NCBI RefSeq assembly: GCF_021390435.2
Contig: NZ_JAJVCN010000005.1
Coordinates: 124,001 to 188,000 of the forward strand
Origin: Kibdelosporangium philippinense
Lineage (GTDB): Bacteria > Actinomycetota > Actinomycetes > Mycobacteriales > Pseudonocardiaceae
Length of the DNA stretch: 64,000 nt
Reading direction: 5' to 3'
Shown here: positions 35,975 to 43,738 of the stretch, in pieces
How the letters are laid out: each line of letters begins with the position of its first letter
How positions within the stretch are numbered: the stretch's first letter is position 1
The notes under the pieces: model-generated
What the model was told of the DNA's origin: nothing
What the model saw: only the letters and a program-made list of their open reading frames with translations
Database searches by the model: none
Made by a program: the position numbers and the translations under genes

Positions 35975-37870
35975 GTGGCAGGACGGATCCGGGAGAGCGA
36001 CATCGCCCTCGTGCGTGAGCGCAACAGGATCGACGATGTAATCGGCGAGTATGTGGCGTTGCGTCAGGTCGGTGGGGGAGCGGCCAAAGGCCTGTGCCCG
36101 TTCCACGACGAGAAGACGCCGTCGTTCAACGTGCGCGCGACACATGGCACATTCCACTGCTTCGGCTGTGGTGAGGGCGGCGATGTCATCGCCTTCCTGT
36201 GCAAGATCGATCATTTGAGCTTCGTCGAGGCCGTCGAGCGGCTGGCCGAACGCGTGGGGATCAAGCTGACCTACGAGGGCGGCGGCGCGAGCGTCCAGCG
36301 CGACCGTGGCACTCGTACCAGGCTGATCGACGCCCATCGCGCGGCTGCCGAGTTCTATGCCGAGCAGTTGCGTAGCCCGGAGGCCAAACCCGCGCGCGAG
36401 TTCCTCGCCGAACGCGGCTTCGACCAGGCCGCGGCGGCGACGTTCGGCTGCGGGTATGCCCCCGCTGGCTGGGACACGTTGACGAAGTACCTGCTCAGCC
36501 GGGGTTTCGAGCTGACCGAACTGGAGAAGGCCGGGCTGTCCAAGCCGGGCAGGCGCGGTCCGATCGACCAGTTCCACCGCAGGCTGTTGTGGCCGATCAA
36601 GGACCTCAGCGGAGACGTGGTCGGCTTCGGCGCCCGGCGGATCTACGACGACGATCAGATCCAGGCGAAATACCTCAACACCCGCGACTCGCCGATCTAC
36701 CACAAGTCACAGGTGCTGTTCGGTCTTGACCTGGCCAAACGCGAGATTTCCAAGCGTCACCAGGTCGTTGTGGTCGAGGGCTACACCGACGTGATGGCCA
36801 TGCACCTGTCGGGCGTGCCGACTGCGGTCGCGTCCTGTGGCACGGCGTTCGGCCTCGATCACATCTCGGTGCTGCGGCGGCTGCTGATGGACGACAAGTT
36901 CTTCCGCGGCGAGGTGATCTACACCTTCGACGGCGACGAAGCGGGCAAGAAGGCCGCGATGAAGGCGTTCGACGAGGACCAGCGGTTCGCCTCGCAGACG
37001 TTCATCGCGGTCGCGCCGGACGGCATGGACCCGTGCGAGCTGCGCCAGAACAAGGGCGACACCGCGGTCCGTGACCTGGTCGCCCGCCGGCAGCGGCTGA
37101 TCGAGTTCTGGCTGCGCGCCGAGCTGGCCGATCACGACCTGGACGCGGCCGAAGGACGGGTGCAGGCGTTGCGTCGGACCGTGCCCATGGTCGCCCAGAT
37201 CAAGGACTTCTCCCTGCGGGACGAGTACGCACGGCAGCTGGCCGGGTGGATCGGCTGGGACGACATCCAGACCGTCGTACGCCGGGTCAGGGAAACCGCC
37301 AACGGCAAGGTCGCGCCCGCGCGGAAAGCCGCGCCCGTCGACCAGAACCAGGGTGCGTTGGCGATCGAGGTAGACGGCCCGCAGCGGCCCAAACCCAACG
37401 ATCCCGAGTTGCACCTGCAGCGCGAGGCGCTCAAAGCGGCCTTGCAGGTGCCGCACCTGGCCGGACCGCACTTCGACAGCCTGCCGGGGGAAGCCTTCAC
37501 CGACCCCGCGTACGCCGAGTTGCACAAGGCGTTGCACGCCGCGGGCGGAGCCTCGTGCGGGCTTGCCGGGCCCGCGTTGTTCGACGCGGTCAGCAAGAAC
37601 TGCGCGCACCAGGTGGTCCAGTCGCTGGTCAGCGAGTTGTCCGTGGAGGCGATGCGGCACCACGAGCCGGACATGCGCTACGTGGACAGCCTGATCGCGG
37701 CGTTGAACAAGAGCCTGGTGGCGCGGCAGATCGCGGACATCAAGTCCCGGTTGCAGCGGCTGAGCCCGCTGGAGAACGCCGATGAGTACCGGCAGCTGTT
37801 CGGCGACCTGGTGGCCATGGAGCAGTACCACAAAGCGTTGGGGGAGCAGGCCGCCGGGAGTTTGTCGTGA
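35975..37870 (+). CDS. dnaG: DNA primase
   Basis: 631 residues from the GTG at 35975 (an ATG three codons earlier is possible); matches the usual mycobacterial size. The N-terminal CHC2 zinc finger reads CPFHDEKTPSF and CFGCG. The TOPRIM core reads VVVVEGYTDVMAMH and TFDGDEAGKKAAMKAF. The C-terminal DnaB-binding helicase-interaction region follows. Synthesises RNA primers for replication. Its stop overlaps the following hypothetical gene. Confidence 0.96.
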   Translation: MAGRIRESDIALVRERNRIDDVIGEYVALRQVGGGAAKGLCPFHDEKTPSFNVRATHGTFHCFGCGEGGDVIAFLCKIDHLSFVEAVERLAERVGIKLTYEGGGASVQRDRGTRTRLIDAHRAAAEFYAEQLRSPEAKPAREFLAERGFDQAAAATFGCGYAPAGWDTLTKYLLSRGFELTELEKAGLSKPGRRGPIDQFHRRLLWPIKDLSGDVVGFGARRIYDDDQIQAKYLNTRDSPIYHKSQVLFGLDLAKREISKRHQVVVVEGYTDVMAMHLSGVPTAVASCGTAFGLDHISVLRRLLMDDKFFRGEVIYTFDGDEAGKKAAMKAFDEDQRFASQTFIAVAPDGMDPCELRQNKGDTAVRDLVARRQRLIEFWLRAELADHDLDAAEGRVQALRRTVPMVAQIKDFSLRDEYARQLAGWIGWDDIQTVVRRVRETANGKVAPARKAAPVDQNQGALAIEVDGPQRPKPNDPELHLQREALKAALQVPHLAGPHFDSLPGEAFTDPAYAELHKALHAAGGASCGLAGPALFDAVSKNCAHQVVQSLVSELSVEAMRHHEPDMRYVDSLIAALNKSLVARQIADIKSRLQRLSPLENADEYRQLFGDLVAMEQYHKALGEQAAGSLS

Positions 37871-38400
37871 GCTTGCGCGGGTTCGTCAACCGATTGACCG
37901 GCAGGCAAGTGCCTGACGACTTCGAAGGCACCCTCGACGACGGCGAATACGTGCTCGCCTCGGCGGAAGTGAAGTCGGGCGGGCACATGGTGGCCACGTC
38001 CCGAGGCCTGTGGCTACCTGGCTCGCGCCGGGTCGGCTGGCACATGATCAGCAAGGCGACCTGGGGCGGCGGTGCCCTGGTGCTGATCGAGGCGATCGAG
38101 GACACCCGTGCCGGAGACGCGGTCATCCTGCAGGACCAGCCAGCGGTCCGGTTCGTGTTCGTGCAGAGTGGCAAACTGCCGGACGTCATCCACGCGCGCG
38201 TGACGAAGTCCATCGTGTCCCGCCATCGGCAGGAACTACCCGGCGGCGGCGGCTGGTTCGTGCAGCGGCGGATACCTGGCCAGGACGGCGTTGTGCTGCA
38301 GGTTCGTCCGGACAAGGGGACCGACGGGGATGCTGTGCGGCGGGTGGCCCAGGAGGTTGCCGCGAAACTGAGCTTGATGAAGCCCGACTCCGAGCAATAA
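37867..38400 (+). CDS. Conserved hypothetical protein downstream of dnaG
   Basis: 177 residues from a GTG overlapping the dnaG stop. Soluble beta-rich protein (LASAEVKSGGHMVATSRGLWL, DAVILQDQPAVRFVFVQ), without recognised motifs. The pattern resembles a PH-like fold seen in other small actinobacterial proteins, but that is a guess. Co-transcribed with dnaG. Confidence 0.75.
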   Translation: MSLRGFVNRLTGRQVPDDFEGTLDDGEYVLASAEVKSGGHMVATSRGLWLPGSRRVGWHMISKATWGGGALVLIEAIEDTRAGDAVILQDQPAVRFVFVQSGKLPDVIHARVTKSIVSRHRQELPGGGGWFVQRRIPGQDGVVLQVRPDKGTDGDAVRRVAQEVAAKLSLMKPDSEQ

Positions 38401-38401
38401 A

Positions 38402-38413
38402 GTACGTACGTAC
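38402..38413. promoter_or_regulatory. GTACGTACGTAC palindrome before tam
   Basis: Self-complementary GTAC triple repeat immediately after the preceding stop and 20 bases before the tam start. Palindromes of this form are often bound by TetR-family repressors. No regulator gene of that kind is adjacent, so the role is inference. Confidence 0.3.
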
Positions 38414-38432
38414 GGTTTGCTGGAGGTGGCTC

Positions 38433-39188
38433 ATGTGGGACCCGGACAAGTACCTGACCTTCGCCGATCACCGCGCGCGGCCGTTCTACGAACTGATCGC
38501 CCGCATCCAAGCCGAAACACCCCGTCGCCTGGTCGACCTAGGCTGCGGTCCAGGCAATCTGACCGCAGTCCTCGCTGACCGCTGGCCATCCGCGACGGTC
38601 GAAGCGCTGGACTCGTCACCCGAGATGGTCGACGCGGCGCGTGCGCGGGGTATCGATGCTCACGTTGGCGACGTCGTCACGTGGAAGCCTCAACCCGATA
38701 CCGACATCGTGGTCACCAATGCGGTCTTGCAATGGGTACCAGGACATCCGGACATACTGCGCCGCTGGACGAAGGAACTCCCGTCAGGCGCGTGGATAGC
38801 CATGCAGGTGCCCGGCAACTTCGACGGTCCGTCGCACACGCTCGTTCGCGAGTTGGTCGCAGGCAAGTGGCGGTCGCGCATAGGCGAGGCGGACATCCGT
38901 CCATCGGACGCCGTGCTCACGCCAACCGGGTACGCGGACCTGTTCGACGGCTGCGAGGTCGACACGTGGGAGAGCACGTACACACAAGTGCTGACCGGCG
39001 ACGACCCCGTACTGGAATGGATCAGCGGAACAGCCCTGCGTCCGATCAAAGCGGCGCTGTCCGCCGATGAATGGGCCCAGTTCCGCGCGGACCTAGCACC
39101 GGCGCTGCGCGAGGCATACCCGCGCAGAGCCGACGGCCGCACCTGGTTCCCTTTCCGGCGGGTGTTCGCCGTCGTTCAGGTCAGCTGA
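38433..39188 (+). CDS. tam: Trans-aconitate 2-methyltransferase-like SAM methyltransferase
   Basis: 251 residues from ATG 38433 with a GGAGG ribosome-binding site. Begins MWDPDKYLTFADHRARPFYE, which matches Tam proteins. SAM motif I is VDLGCGPGN (about 35-43), followed by TNAVLQWV. It methylates trans-aconitate, an aconitase by-product, in relatives. Stands alone; converges with the small YtxH-like gene, overlapping by eight bases. Confidence 0.88.
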   Translation: MWDPDKYLTFADHRARPFYELIARIQAETPRRLVDLGCGPGNLTAVLADRWPSATVEALDSSPEMVDAARARGIDAHVGDVVTWKPQPDTDIVVTNAVLQWVPGHPDILRRWTKELPSGAWIAMQVPGNFDGPSHTLVRELVAGKWRSRIGEADIRPSDAVLTPTGYADLFDGCEVDTWESTYTQVLTGDDPVLEWISGTALRPIKAALSADEWAQFRADLAPALREAYPRRADGRTWFPFRRVFAVVQVS

Positions 39189-39375
39189 CCGGCTGCTTGC
39201 TGTTGTTACGGCCCAGCTTCTCGCCGATCTTCGCGCGCGCCACCCCGGCCGCGCTCTGCACCGCCGGATGCTCAAGCAAGCTGTGGTACGCCCGCATGAT
39301 CTGGTCGTACCGCTCCCGCCCGGCCTTCGCGCCCAGCACGTAGCCAACAGCAACTCCAGCCAGGAACACCTTCAT
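39181..39375 (-). CDS. Small YtxH-like membrane-anchored protein
   Basis: 64 residues from the ATG at 39375. MKVFLAGVAVGYVLGAKAGR is a short glycine-zipper membrane helix followed by a helical RYDQIMRAYHSLLEHPAVQ, the pattern of small YtxH-domain proteins of actinobacteria. Function unknown. Confidence 0.7.
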   Translation of the reverse strand: MKVFLAGVAVGYVLGAKAGRERYDQIMRAYHSLLEHPAVQSAAGVARAKIGEKLGRNNSKQPVS

Positions 39376-39510
39376 CGTCACTGCCTCCCGTGCATCGACT
39401 GCGTCTGTCCATCTTCCCGCAACAACGACCCCCCTGCCGCCCTGTCCCGGGCCCATGCGCTAGAGTTACCCACTGTCAGGCAGGAACAACCCAAGCCTGG
39501 CGCCAAGCAG

Positions 39511-39583
39511 TCCTCCATAGCTCAATTGGCAGAGCATTCGACTGTTAATCGAAGGGTTGCTGGTTCGAGTCCAGCTGGAGGAG
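39511..39583 (+). tRNA. tRNA-Asn (GTT)
   Basis: Complete cloverleaf: acceptor TCCTCCA pairs with TGGAGGA, D-arm GCTCAATTGGCAGAGC, anticodon stem TTCGA/TCGAA around loop CTGTTAA (anticodon GTT at 39544-39546), T-arm GGTTCGAGTCC. Discriminator G. CCA not encoded. Followed by an intrinsic terminator. Confidence 0.95.
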
Positions 39584-39586
39584 CAA

Positions 39587-39612
39587 AACCCCAGGTCAGC
39601 GCACCTGGGGTT
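39587..39612 (+). terminator. Terminator after tRNA-Asn
   Basis: AACCCCAGGT and its exact complement with a 6-base loop, followed by TTCTTT. Lies three bases after the tRNA. Confidence 0.8.
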
Positions 39613-39624
39613 CTTTGTATCCGA

Positions 39625-39701
39625 GGGCCGGTAGCTCAGTTGGTCAGAGCAGGGGACTCATAATCCCTTGGCCGTGGGTTCGAGCCCCACCCGGCCCACC
39701 A
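39625..39701 (+). tRNA. tRNA with CAT anticodon (Met or lysidine-type Ile2)
   Basis: Cloverleaf with acceptor GGGCCGG/CCGGCCC, anticodon loop CTCATAA and encoded CCA at 39699-39701. CAT can read Met or, after TilS modification, Ile. The acceptor has C4-G69 and C5-G68 pairs, which are TilS recognition elements in E. coli tRNA-Ile2, favouring an Ile2 identity; automatic tools usually call such genes tRNA-Met. The tRNA is the apparent integration target of the mobile element to its right. Confidence 0.93.
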
Positions 39702-41313
39702 AATTAGTCATTGTCCGAACTCCTTCCTTGGAGGCCCTGACCAGGGGTTTTGACGTGGTCAGGGCCTCTGTGGTGTTGAGGGGGGCTTCTTCTGATCGCG
39801 GTTGGGGGATGCGGAAGATGGGTACGATGCGGTCGGCTGCGGTGATCTTGATCTCGGCGATCAGGGTCTCGATGAGGGCCTTCCGCTGGTTATCGGTCCC
39901 GCTGGCGATGATCTCGGAGATGTAGTCGGCGACCTCTACGAGTGCTGCCTTCGGCACTGGCTGCGGGGCGTCGGCGAGTTGATCGGCGAGTTCGTCGCGG
40001 CGGGCGCGGAGTTGCTTGGTCTTTGTCTTGAGGGTGGCCAGGCGTGCGGCCAAGTCGTCTTCCTCCAGGGTGCCGTTCTCGAAGGCGTTGAGGTAGCGGT
40101 CGATGGCTTGGTTGGTCTTGGTGAGCTCGGCTTCGACGGTGGCGAGTTCGGCGCGCTGGTTGTCCTCTCCCGCCAGGTGTTGAGCTTGGTGGCGGGTGAC
40201 CGCGTCGGCGATGAGTTGGTAGTGGTCGCGGTAGAAGCTGCTGAGCCCGTTGAGTACCGCGGTTTCGATGGAGTCAGCGTTGATGCGGGTGGCGTCGCAC
40301 TTGGTGGTGTCGTAGCGGTTGCGGTTGTGGCAGATGTAGTAGCGGTAGACCTTGGTTTTGCCGTGGGCGTTGGCGCCGACCATGGCCTTGTTGCACTGGG
40401 GGCAGCGCATCTTGCCGGTGAGTTGGTAGTCCGATCCGTTGGCGGCGCGGTGGCTGTAGTTCTCGCCGCGGGCCTCCAGGATCTGTTGGGCCTCTTCGAA
40501 GACGTTCAGGTCGACGATGGCGTCGTGGCAGTCGCTGGTGATGATGTCGCGGAAGCTCAGTTCGCCGATGTAGACGCGGTTGGCTAGGACGCGCAGCACT
40601 TGGTAGGCCGACCACCGGCCGCCGGTAGTCGTCCGGTGCCCACGCTCGTTGAGAACGCGGGCGATGACCTTGCCGCCGAGACGCTTGCGTGTGTACAGCT
40701 CGAAGATCAGCCGGACGATCGCCCGTTCGTCCTTGTGCGGGATGAGCTTGTGGGTTTCCTTGTTGACGTTGTAGCCGAAGGGACGGCGCCCGCCCTTCCA
40801 TTTTCCCTTGGCTGCCTTGCGTTCCATGCCGGCGATGACCCGGTCGATGATGGTGTCGCGTTCGAACTGGGCGAACATGCCGAGCATCTGCACCAGCATC
40901 CGTCCCATCGGTGTGCTGGTGTCGAACGGCTCGGTAGCCGAGCGGAACACAACGCCGACCTGGTCCAGTTCATCGAGCAGGGTGACCATGTCGCGCAGAT
41001 TGCGGCTGAATCGATCGACTCGGTAGACGAGGAGAACGTCGATGAGGCCGGCTCGGGCTGCGGCCATCGCCTTGGCCAGGCCGGGCCGCTTGTCGATGCT
41101 TGCGCCCGAGGCGTCGTCGGGAAACCGTTTGACCAGCCGCCAACCGGGTTGGGAGTCGATGTAGGCGGCCAGGCGGGTGTCTTGGGCCTCGATCGAGTAG
41201 GGCTGATGTTCGTCGTCGGTGGAGCGCCGGACGTAGACGCCGACCCGCACGTCCTCGCCCAGCGTGGTCATCGCAGCTTTCTTCGTGCGCTGCGCGGTTG
41301 CGGATCGCGCCAT
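39658..41313 (-). CDS. int: Large serine integrase (recombinase family)
   Basis: 551 residues from ATG 41313; an internal ATG at 41271 is possible. N-terminal resolvase domain with catalytic Ser31 in VYVRRSTDDE, then the recombinase domain, a zinc ribbon with CPQC (about 300) and a coiled-coil Leu/Lys-rich stretch (TVEAELTKTNQAIDRYL). It most likely excises and integrates the element. The last residues (LVGRVGLEPTAKGL) are antisense to the 3' half of the CAT tRNA, and the codons just before them contain a perfect terminator-like hairpin, so the frame may read beyond the original gene end at the attachment junction. Confidence 0.9.
   Translation of the reverse strand: MARSATAQRTKKAAMTTLGEDVRVGVYVRRSTDDEHQPYSIEAQDTRLAAYIDSQPGWRLVKRFPDDASGASIDKRPGLAKAMAAARAGLIDVLLVYRVDRFSRNLRDMVTLLDELDQVGVVFRSATEPFDTSTPMGRMLVQMLGMFAQFERDTIIDRVIAGMERKAAKGKWKGGRRPFGYNVNKETHKLIPHKDERAIVRLIFELYTRKRLGGKVIARVLNERGHRTTTGGRWSAYQVLRVLANRVYIGELSFRDIITSDCHDAIVDLNVFEEAQQILEARGENYSHRAANGSDYQLTGKMRCPQCNKAMVGANAHGKTKVYRYYICHNRNRYDTTKCDATRINADSIETAVLNGLSSFYRDHYQLIADAVTRHQAQHLAGEDNQRAELATVEAELTKTNQAIDRYLNAFENGTLEEDDLAARLATLKTKTKQLRARRDELADQLADAPQPVPKAALVEVADYISEIIASGTDNQRKALIETLIAEIKITAADRIVPIFRIPQPRSEEAPLNTTEALTTSKPLVRASKEGVRTMTNLVGRVGLEPTAKGL
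39731..39768 (-). terminator. Perfect hairpin inside the integrase C-terminal codons
   Basis: GAGGCCCTGACC and its exact complement with a 14-base loop. It lies about 30 bases outside the tRNA and within the integrase frame, and looks like a transcription terminator for the leftward integrase transcript. Confidence 0.55.
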
Positions 41314-41457
41314 TGCTCAACTCCTTACTTGTTCCGTTCTGGGTTTCTGGGGAGGCACGAGGCCGACGCTCACGCGCTTGCGGATGGGGGCGGCGGGGCC
41401 GGCGGGTGCACCCACCGCATTCGGTGTGTGCTCGCGATGGCCTCGGGCCGAGTCGGC

Positions 41458-41673
41458 TCAGGCGGTGCTGGCTACTGCGGCGTCCTCGACGGGTTCGATC
41501 AGGTGCCAGCTCGGCTGGGTGGCGATGAAGGCGCGGATGCTGGCGGCCTGGGCGTCGATCGACCGTGGCCGAGGCTCGTCAGTGGCGCATCGGATGTAGG
41601 CGCACACCCGGACGGCGCCCGTTGTGTTCATCGCGGCCGTCTTGGTGCGTCGTGCGGTTGCGGATCGCCACAT
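41458..41673 (-). CDS. Truncated serine-recombinase paralogue with catalytic Ser replaced by Ala
   Basis: 71 residues closely similar to the first 65 of the neighbouring integrase: MWRSATARRTKTAAM versus MARSATAQRTKKAAM, then VRVCAYIRCATDE aligning with VRVGVYVRRSTDD. The nucleophilic Ser is Ala here, and the protein stops before the rest of the resolvase domain. It looks like a duplicated and degenerated integrase 5' end; it could alternatively be a small dimerisation decoy or directionality factor, since the frame is intact. It lies just upstream of the integrase, in the same direction. Confidence 0.7.
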   Translation of the reverse strand: MWRSATARRTKTAAMNTTGAVRVCAYIRCATDEPRPRSIDAQAASIRAFIATQPSWHLIEPVEDAAVASTA

Positions 41674-41734
41674 GGCTCAGCTCCCTCGCGGTATTTCGGT
41701 TCTTTGAGCGATTGATCGTCGGTCGGTGGCGGGC

Positions 41735-41980
41735 TCAGGCCGCCTGGTCGTCGGGTTGCTGTCGGGTGTCCCGCTGCCACTGCGTGATCAAGGTGGCGAG
41801 GGTGGACACGGCGGTCTCGTATTGCTCGGGCGTCATCGGTGTGGTCTCGACGCGTTCGATCTCCCAGTTCGTGTCCGCTGCTCGCCGTCGTCGGGCAGCG
41901 CCGGTCGGGTCGGCGGGCGGCCGAAGCGGGATCGGGTCGTCGGGCTCTGGTGGTTCTGGGGTGTTTCGTGGGTGGCGCAT
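41735..41980 (-). CDS. Small conserved element protein, function unknown
   Basis: 81 residues from the ATG at 41980, with GGGAGG seven bases upstream. Pro-rich N-terminus (MRHPRNTPEPPEPDDPIPLR) then a helical part (TPEQYETAVSTLATLITQWQ). Likely a short helical accessory protein of the element, transcribed towards the integrase genes. No motif assigned. Confidence 0.65.
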   Translation of the reverse strand: MRHPRNTPEPPEPDDPIPLRPPADPTGAARRRRAADTNWEIERVETTPMTPEQYETAVSTLATLITQWQRDTRQQPDDQAA

Positions 41981-42346
41981 GGCGCACCTCCCGCCTCGCT
42001 CCGCGAGGTTCCCCGCACGGCAGAGAACGGGCGCGGGCGTGCTGGTCGGCGATAGGAAACCGTCGACACAGCGGGCACTCCCAGCCGTGGACACCTGCGC
42101 TCGCCGGTCCGCGCGATGCGGGTTGCGCGGCGATGCGGGCACGCACCATGACGTGCGTTGAATGAGCTGGGAACGCCGAAGCTGTCACGACCAACGGGCC
42201 TCTACTCCCCGAGTGCGTCTGCGCGGGGCCGGCGCTCGTGGCCGTGCTGGACTCTTGCCGTTCGGCAGGATCGTGAGCCCTGCCGAACTCGTGCTGGATC
42301 ACCTCGTCAGCGCGAGATGGGCGGTCGACGTGAGTCCAGAAGATCA
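41981..42346. other. Gap without a supported gene, upstream of the small element protein
   Basis: About 365 bases between the 41.7-42.0 kb gene and the end of the DpdA frame. It holds the small gene's ribosome-binding site (GGGAGG). Forward frames such as 42162-42470 lack a start signal and read as low-complexity Arg/Ser; I see no other gene. Confidence 0.4.
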
Positions 42347-43738
42347 CTACCGACGCGGACCGCGAACGGCGTTGCGTCGGCATGGCGGTGAACATGATGA
42401 GTGCCGAGGCACCTCCTCTCTGTCGTGCTGCGCGCTGGTCTGCCACTCAATCAAAGTAACACTTGAGTAGACCAAGTGTAATAAAGAACTGGCAAGTAGT
42501 ACTTGTTGAGATGGCTTGTCTGTTGAACACGCCGGGAGGCGCTGTGGCCAGCTTCCGCAGGGCATCGGGGACACTGAGCATCGGTTGGCGACGGCGAGGA
42601 GCGCCGCCGGGGCGACGAGCGTGGAAAGGCCGCAGGTGCAGATCGAGTGGCGGTTGCGGAAGGTCATGGCCTCCCGCGACGTCTGGGCTGCGAAGGAACT
42701 GCGCGAGCTCCTCATCCAGCGCGCCGGGTTCGAACTGTCTCTCCAGGCGGTTTCCGACCTGATGAAGAAGCAGCCGGTCCAGGTGAAGGTGGCGACGCTG
42801 CAGGCGCTGTGCACAACACTGCGGTGCACGCCGAACGAACTGTTCGGGATCGACACGCCTCGCGAGGTCTCACTCGCCGACGATCCGGACAACATCGAGC
42901 CGCGCGGCGAGCAATGAGCCCACAGCGTGAACGGCGCGGCGACGGTCTTCACGCGACCCTCGCCAACGGACTCGGGTCGGCACCTTCCGCGGACACTCCG
43001 GCCGATGCCAGCCGTCGATTGAATCTGTCGATACCAGTTCAGGGCGAAGCGCAGACAGTTCGACTCGGTCCGGTGGCTCGGACCGCATCCGGGGACGTAG
43101 CGGCCACGCCTACTCCATGACGCTGAGTCCGAACTGGAGAGTGCTTCGGCGTACTGACTCAAGCCGCCGATCTTGACTCCGAACCCGTGCAGGCGCAGGT
43201 TGCGGGACGCGAAGCTCCGCACGATGTGTTCCACATCAGCTCGATGCTGGCGTCGGCACACTGTCCCAATTCCAATGAGTGGCTCGGACGCCAGGCTGAT
43301 CCCCGCCCGCTCGTAGAGGTCGGCGCAGCGCTCGTAGTCCGCGAGGGTCCAGCCCTGCAAGACCGGCACGAAGGGGAGGTCTGGCGCCAGTTCGCGAAGG
43401 CGGACGAAGTTGCGCACGGTGCGCCGTTGGTGCTCGCGGACGGTCAAGCCGGTCCGTTTGAGGATGTGCTGTTCGCACATCCAGTCCTGGGGTGCCGCCC
43501 ACACGAGGTTCCCGATCTCGGTGGCGTAGCGGCGGACGGCGCGGACGTAGCTGTGCTCGTCGGTGTGCCAGCCCCCGTGGAGCTGCAACTCGGTGAACCC
43601 GCCGGAGTCGAGCGCCCATTCGGTGACGGCCCTGGGCAGGATGCGGCGGTGGCCGAGCCGCCGGTGTGACACCAGGAGCGGGATGTCGCGGACGCGGGTC
43701 AGCCAGATGGGCTGGTGAGCGCCGAGGAAGAACTTCAC
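42347..43738 (-). CDS. dpdA: DpdA-like 7-deazaguanine DNA transglycosylase (TGT superfamily), with unusual C-terminal extension
   Basis: 463 residues from a GTG overlapping the transporter stop (GTGA). The first about 240 residues match DpdA-type TGT-fold enzymes: WALDSGGFTEL (44-51, the DSGGF nucleophile-region motif of tRNA-guanine transglycosylases), AAPQDWMCE (81-89), FVPVLQGWT, GIGTVCRR and LHGFGVK, then SSDSASWSRRGR. DpdA replaces guanine in DNA by preQ0. The remaining about 220 residues have no homology and lie antisense to the XRE gene at 42636-42917, so the original stop was probably lost or a frameshift exists. A shifted frame would stop near 42,946, close to the expected length. 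Confidence 0.82.
   Translation of the reverse strand: MKFFLGAHQPIWLTRVRDIPLLVSHRRLGHRRILPRAVTEWALDSGGFTELQLHGGWHTDEHSYVRAVRRYATEIGNLVWAAPQDWMCEQHILKRTGLTVREHQRRTVRNFVRLRELAPDLPFVPVLQGWTLADYERCADLYERAGISLASEPLIGIGTVCRRQHRADVEHIVRSFASRNLRLHGFGVKIGGLSQYAEALSSSDSASWSRRGRYVPGCGPSHRTESNCLRFALNWYRQIQSTAGIGRSVRGRCRPESVGEGRVKTVAAPFTLWAHCSPRGSMLSGSSASETSRGVSIPNSSFGVHRSVVHSACSVATFTWTGCFFIRSETAWRDSSNPARWMRSSRSSFAAQTSREAMTFRNRHSICTCGLSTLVAPAALLAVANRCSVSPMPCGSWPQRLPACSTDKPSQQVLLASSLLHLVYSSVTLIEWQTSAQHDREEVPRHSSCSPPCRRNAVRGPRR
42459..42505. promoter_or_regulatory. Twin CAAGT/ACTTG operators before the XRE regulator
   Basis: Two palindromes in an AT-rich stretch: ACACTTG-agtagac-CAAGTGT (42459-42479) and CAAGTA-G-TACTTG (42493-42505). 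Shared half-site ACTTG/CAAGT and position 130 bases before the regulator suggest self-control. Confidence 0.5.
42636..42917 (+). CDS. XRE/Cro-type helix-turn-helix regulator of the element
   Basis: 93 residues from GTG 42636, with AAAGG six bases upstream; an earlier GTG at 42621 is possible. A single helix-turn-helix domain: EWRLRKVMASRDVWAAKELR, LSLQAVSDLMKKQPVQVKVA, then LCTTLRCTPNELF. This small-regulator type is common in actinobacterial integrative elements. Palindromic operators lie upstream. It is encoded opposite to the extended tail of dpdA, and transcription across it could interfere with dpdA. Confidence 0.85.
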   Translation: MQIEWRLRKVMASRDVWAAKELRELLIQRAGFELSLQAVSDLMKKQPVQVKVATLQALCTTLRCTPNELFGIDTPREVSLADDPDNIEPRGEQ

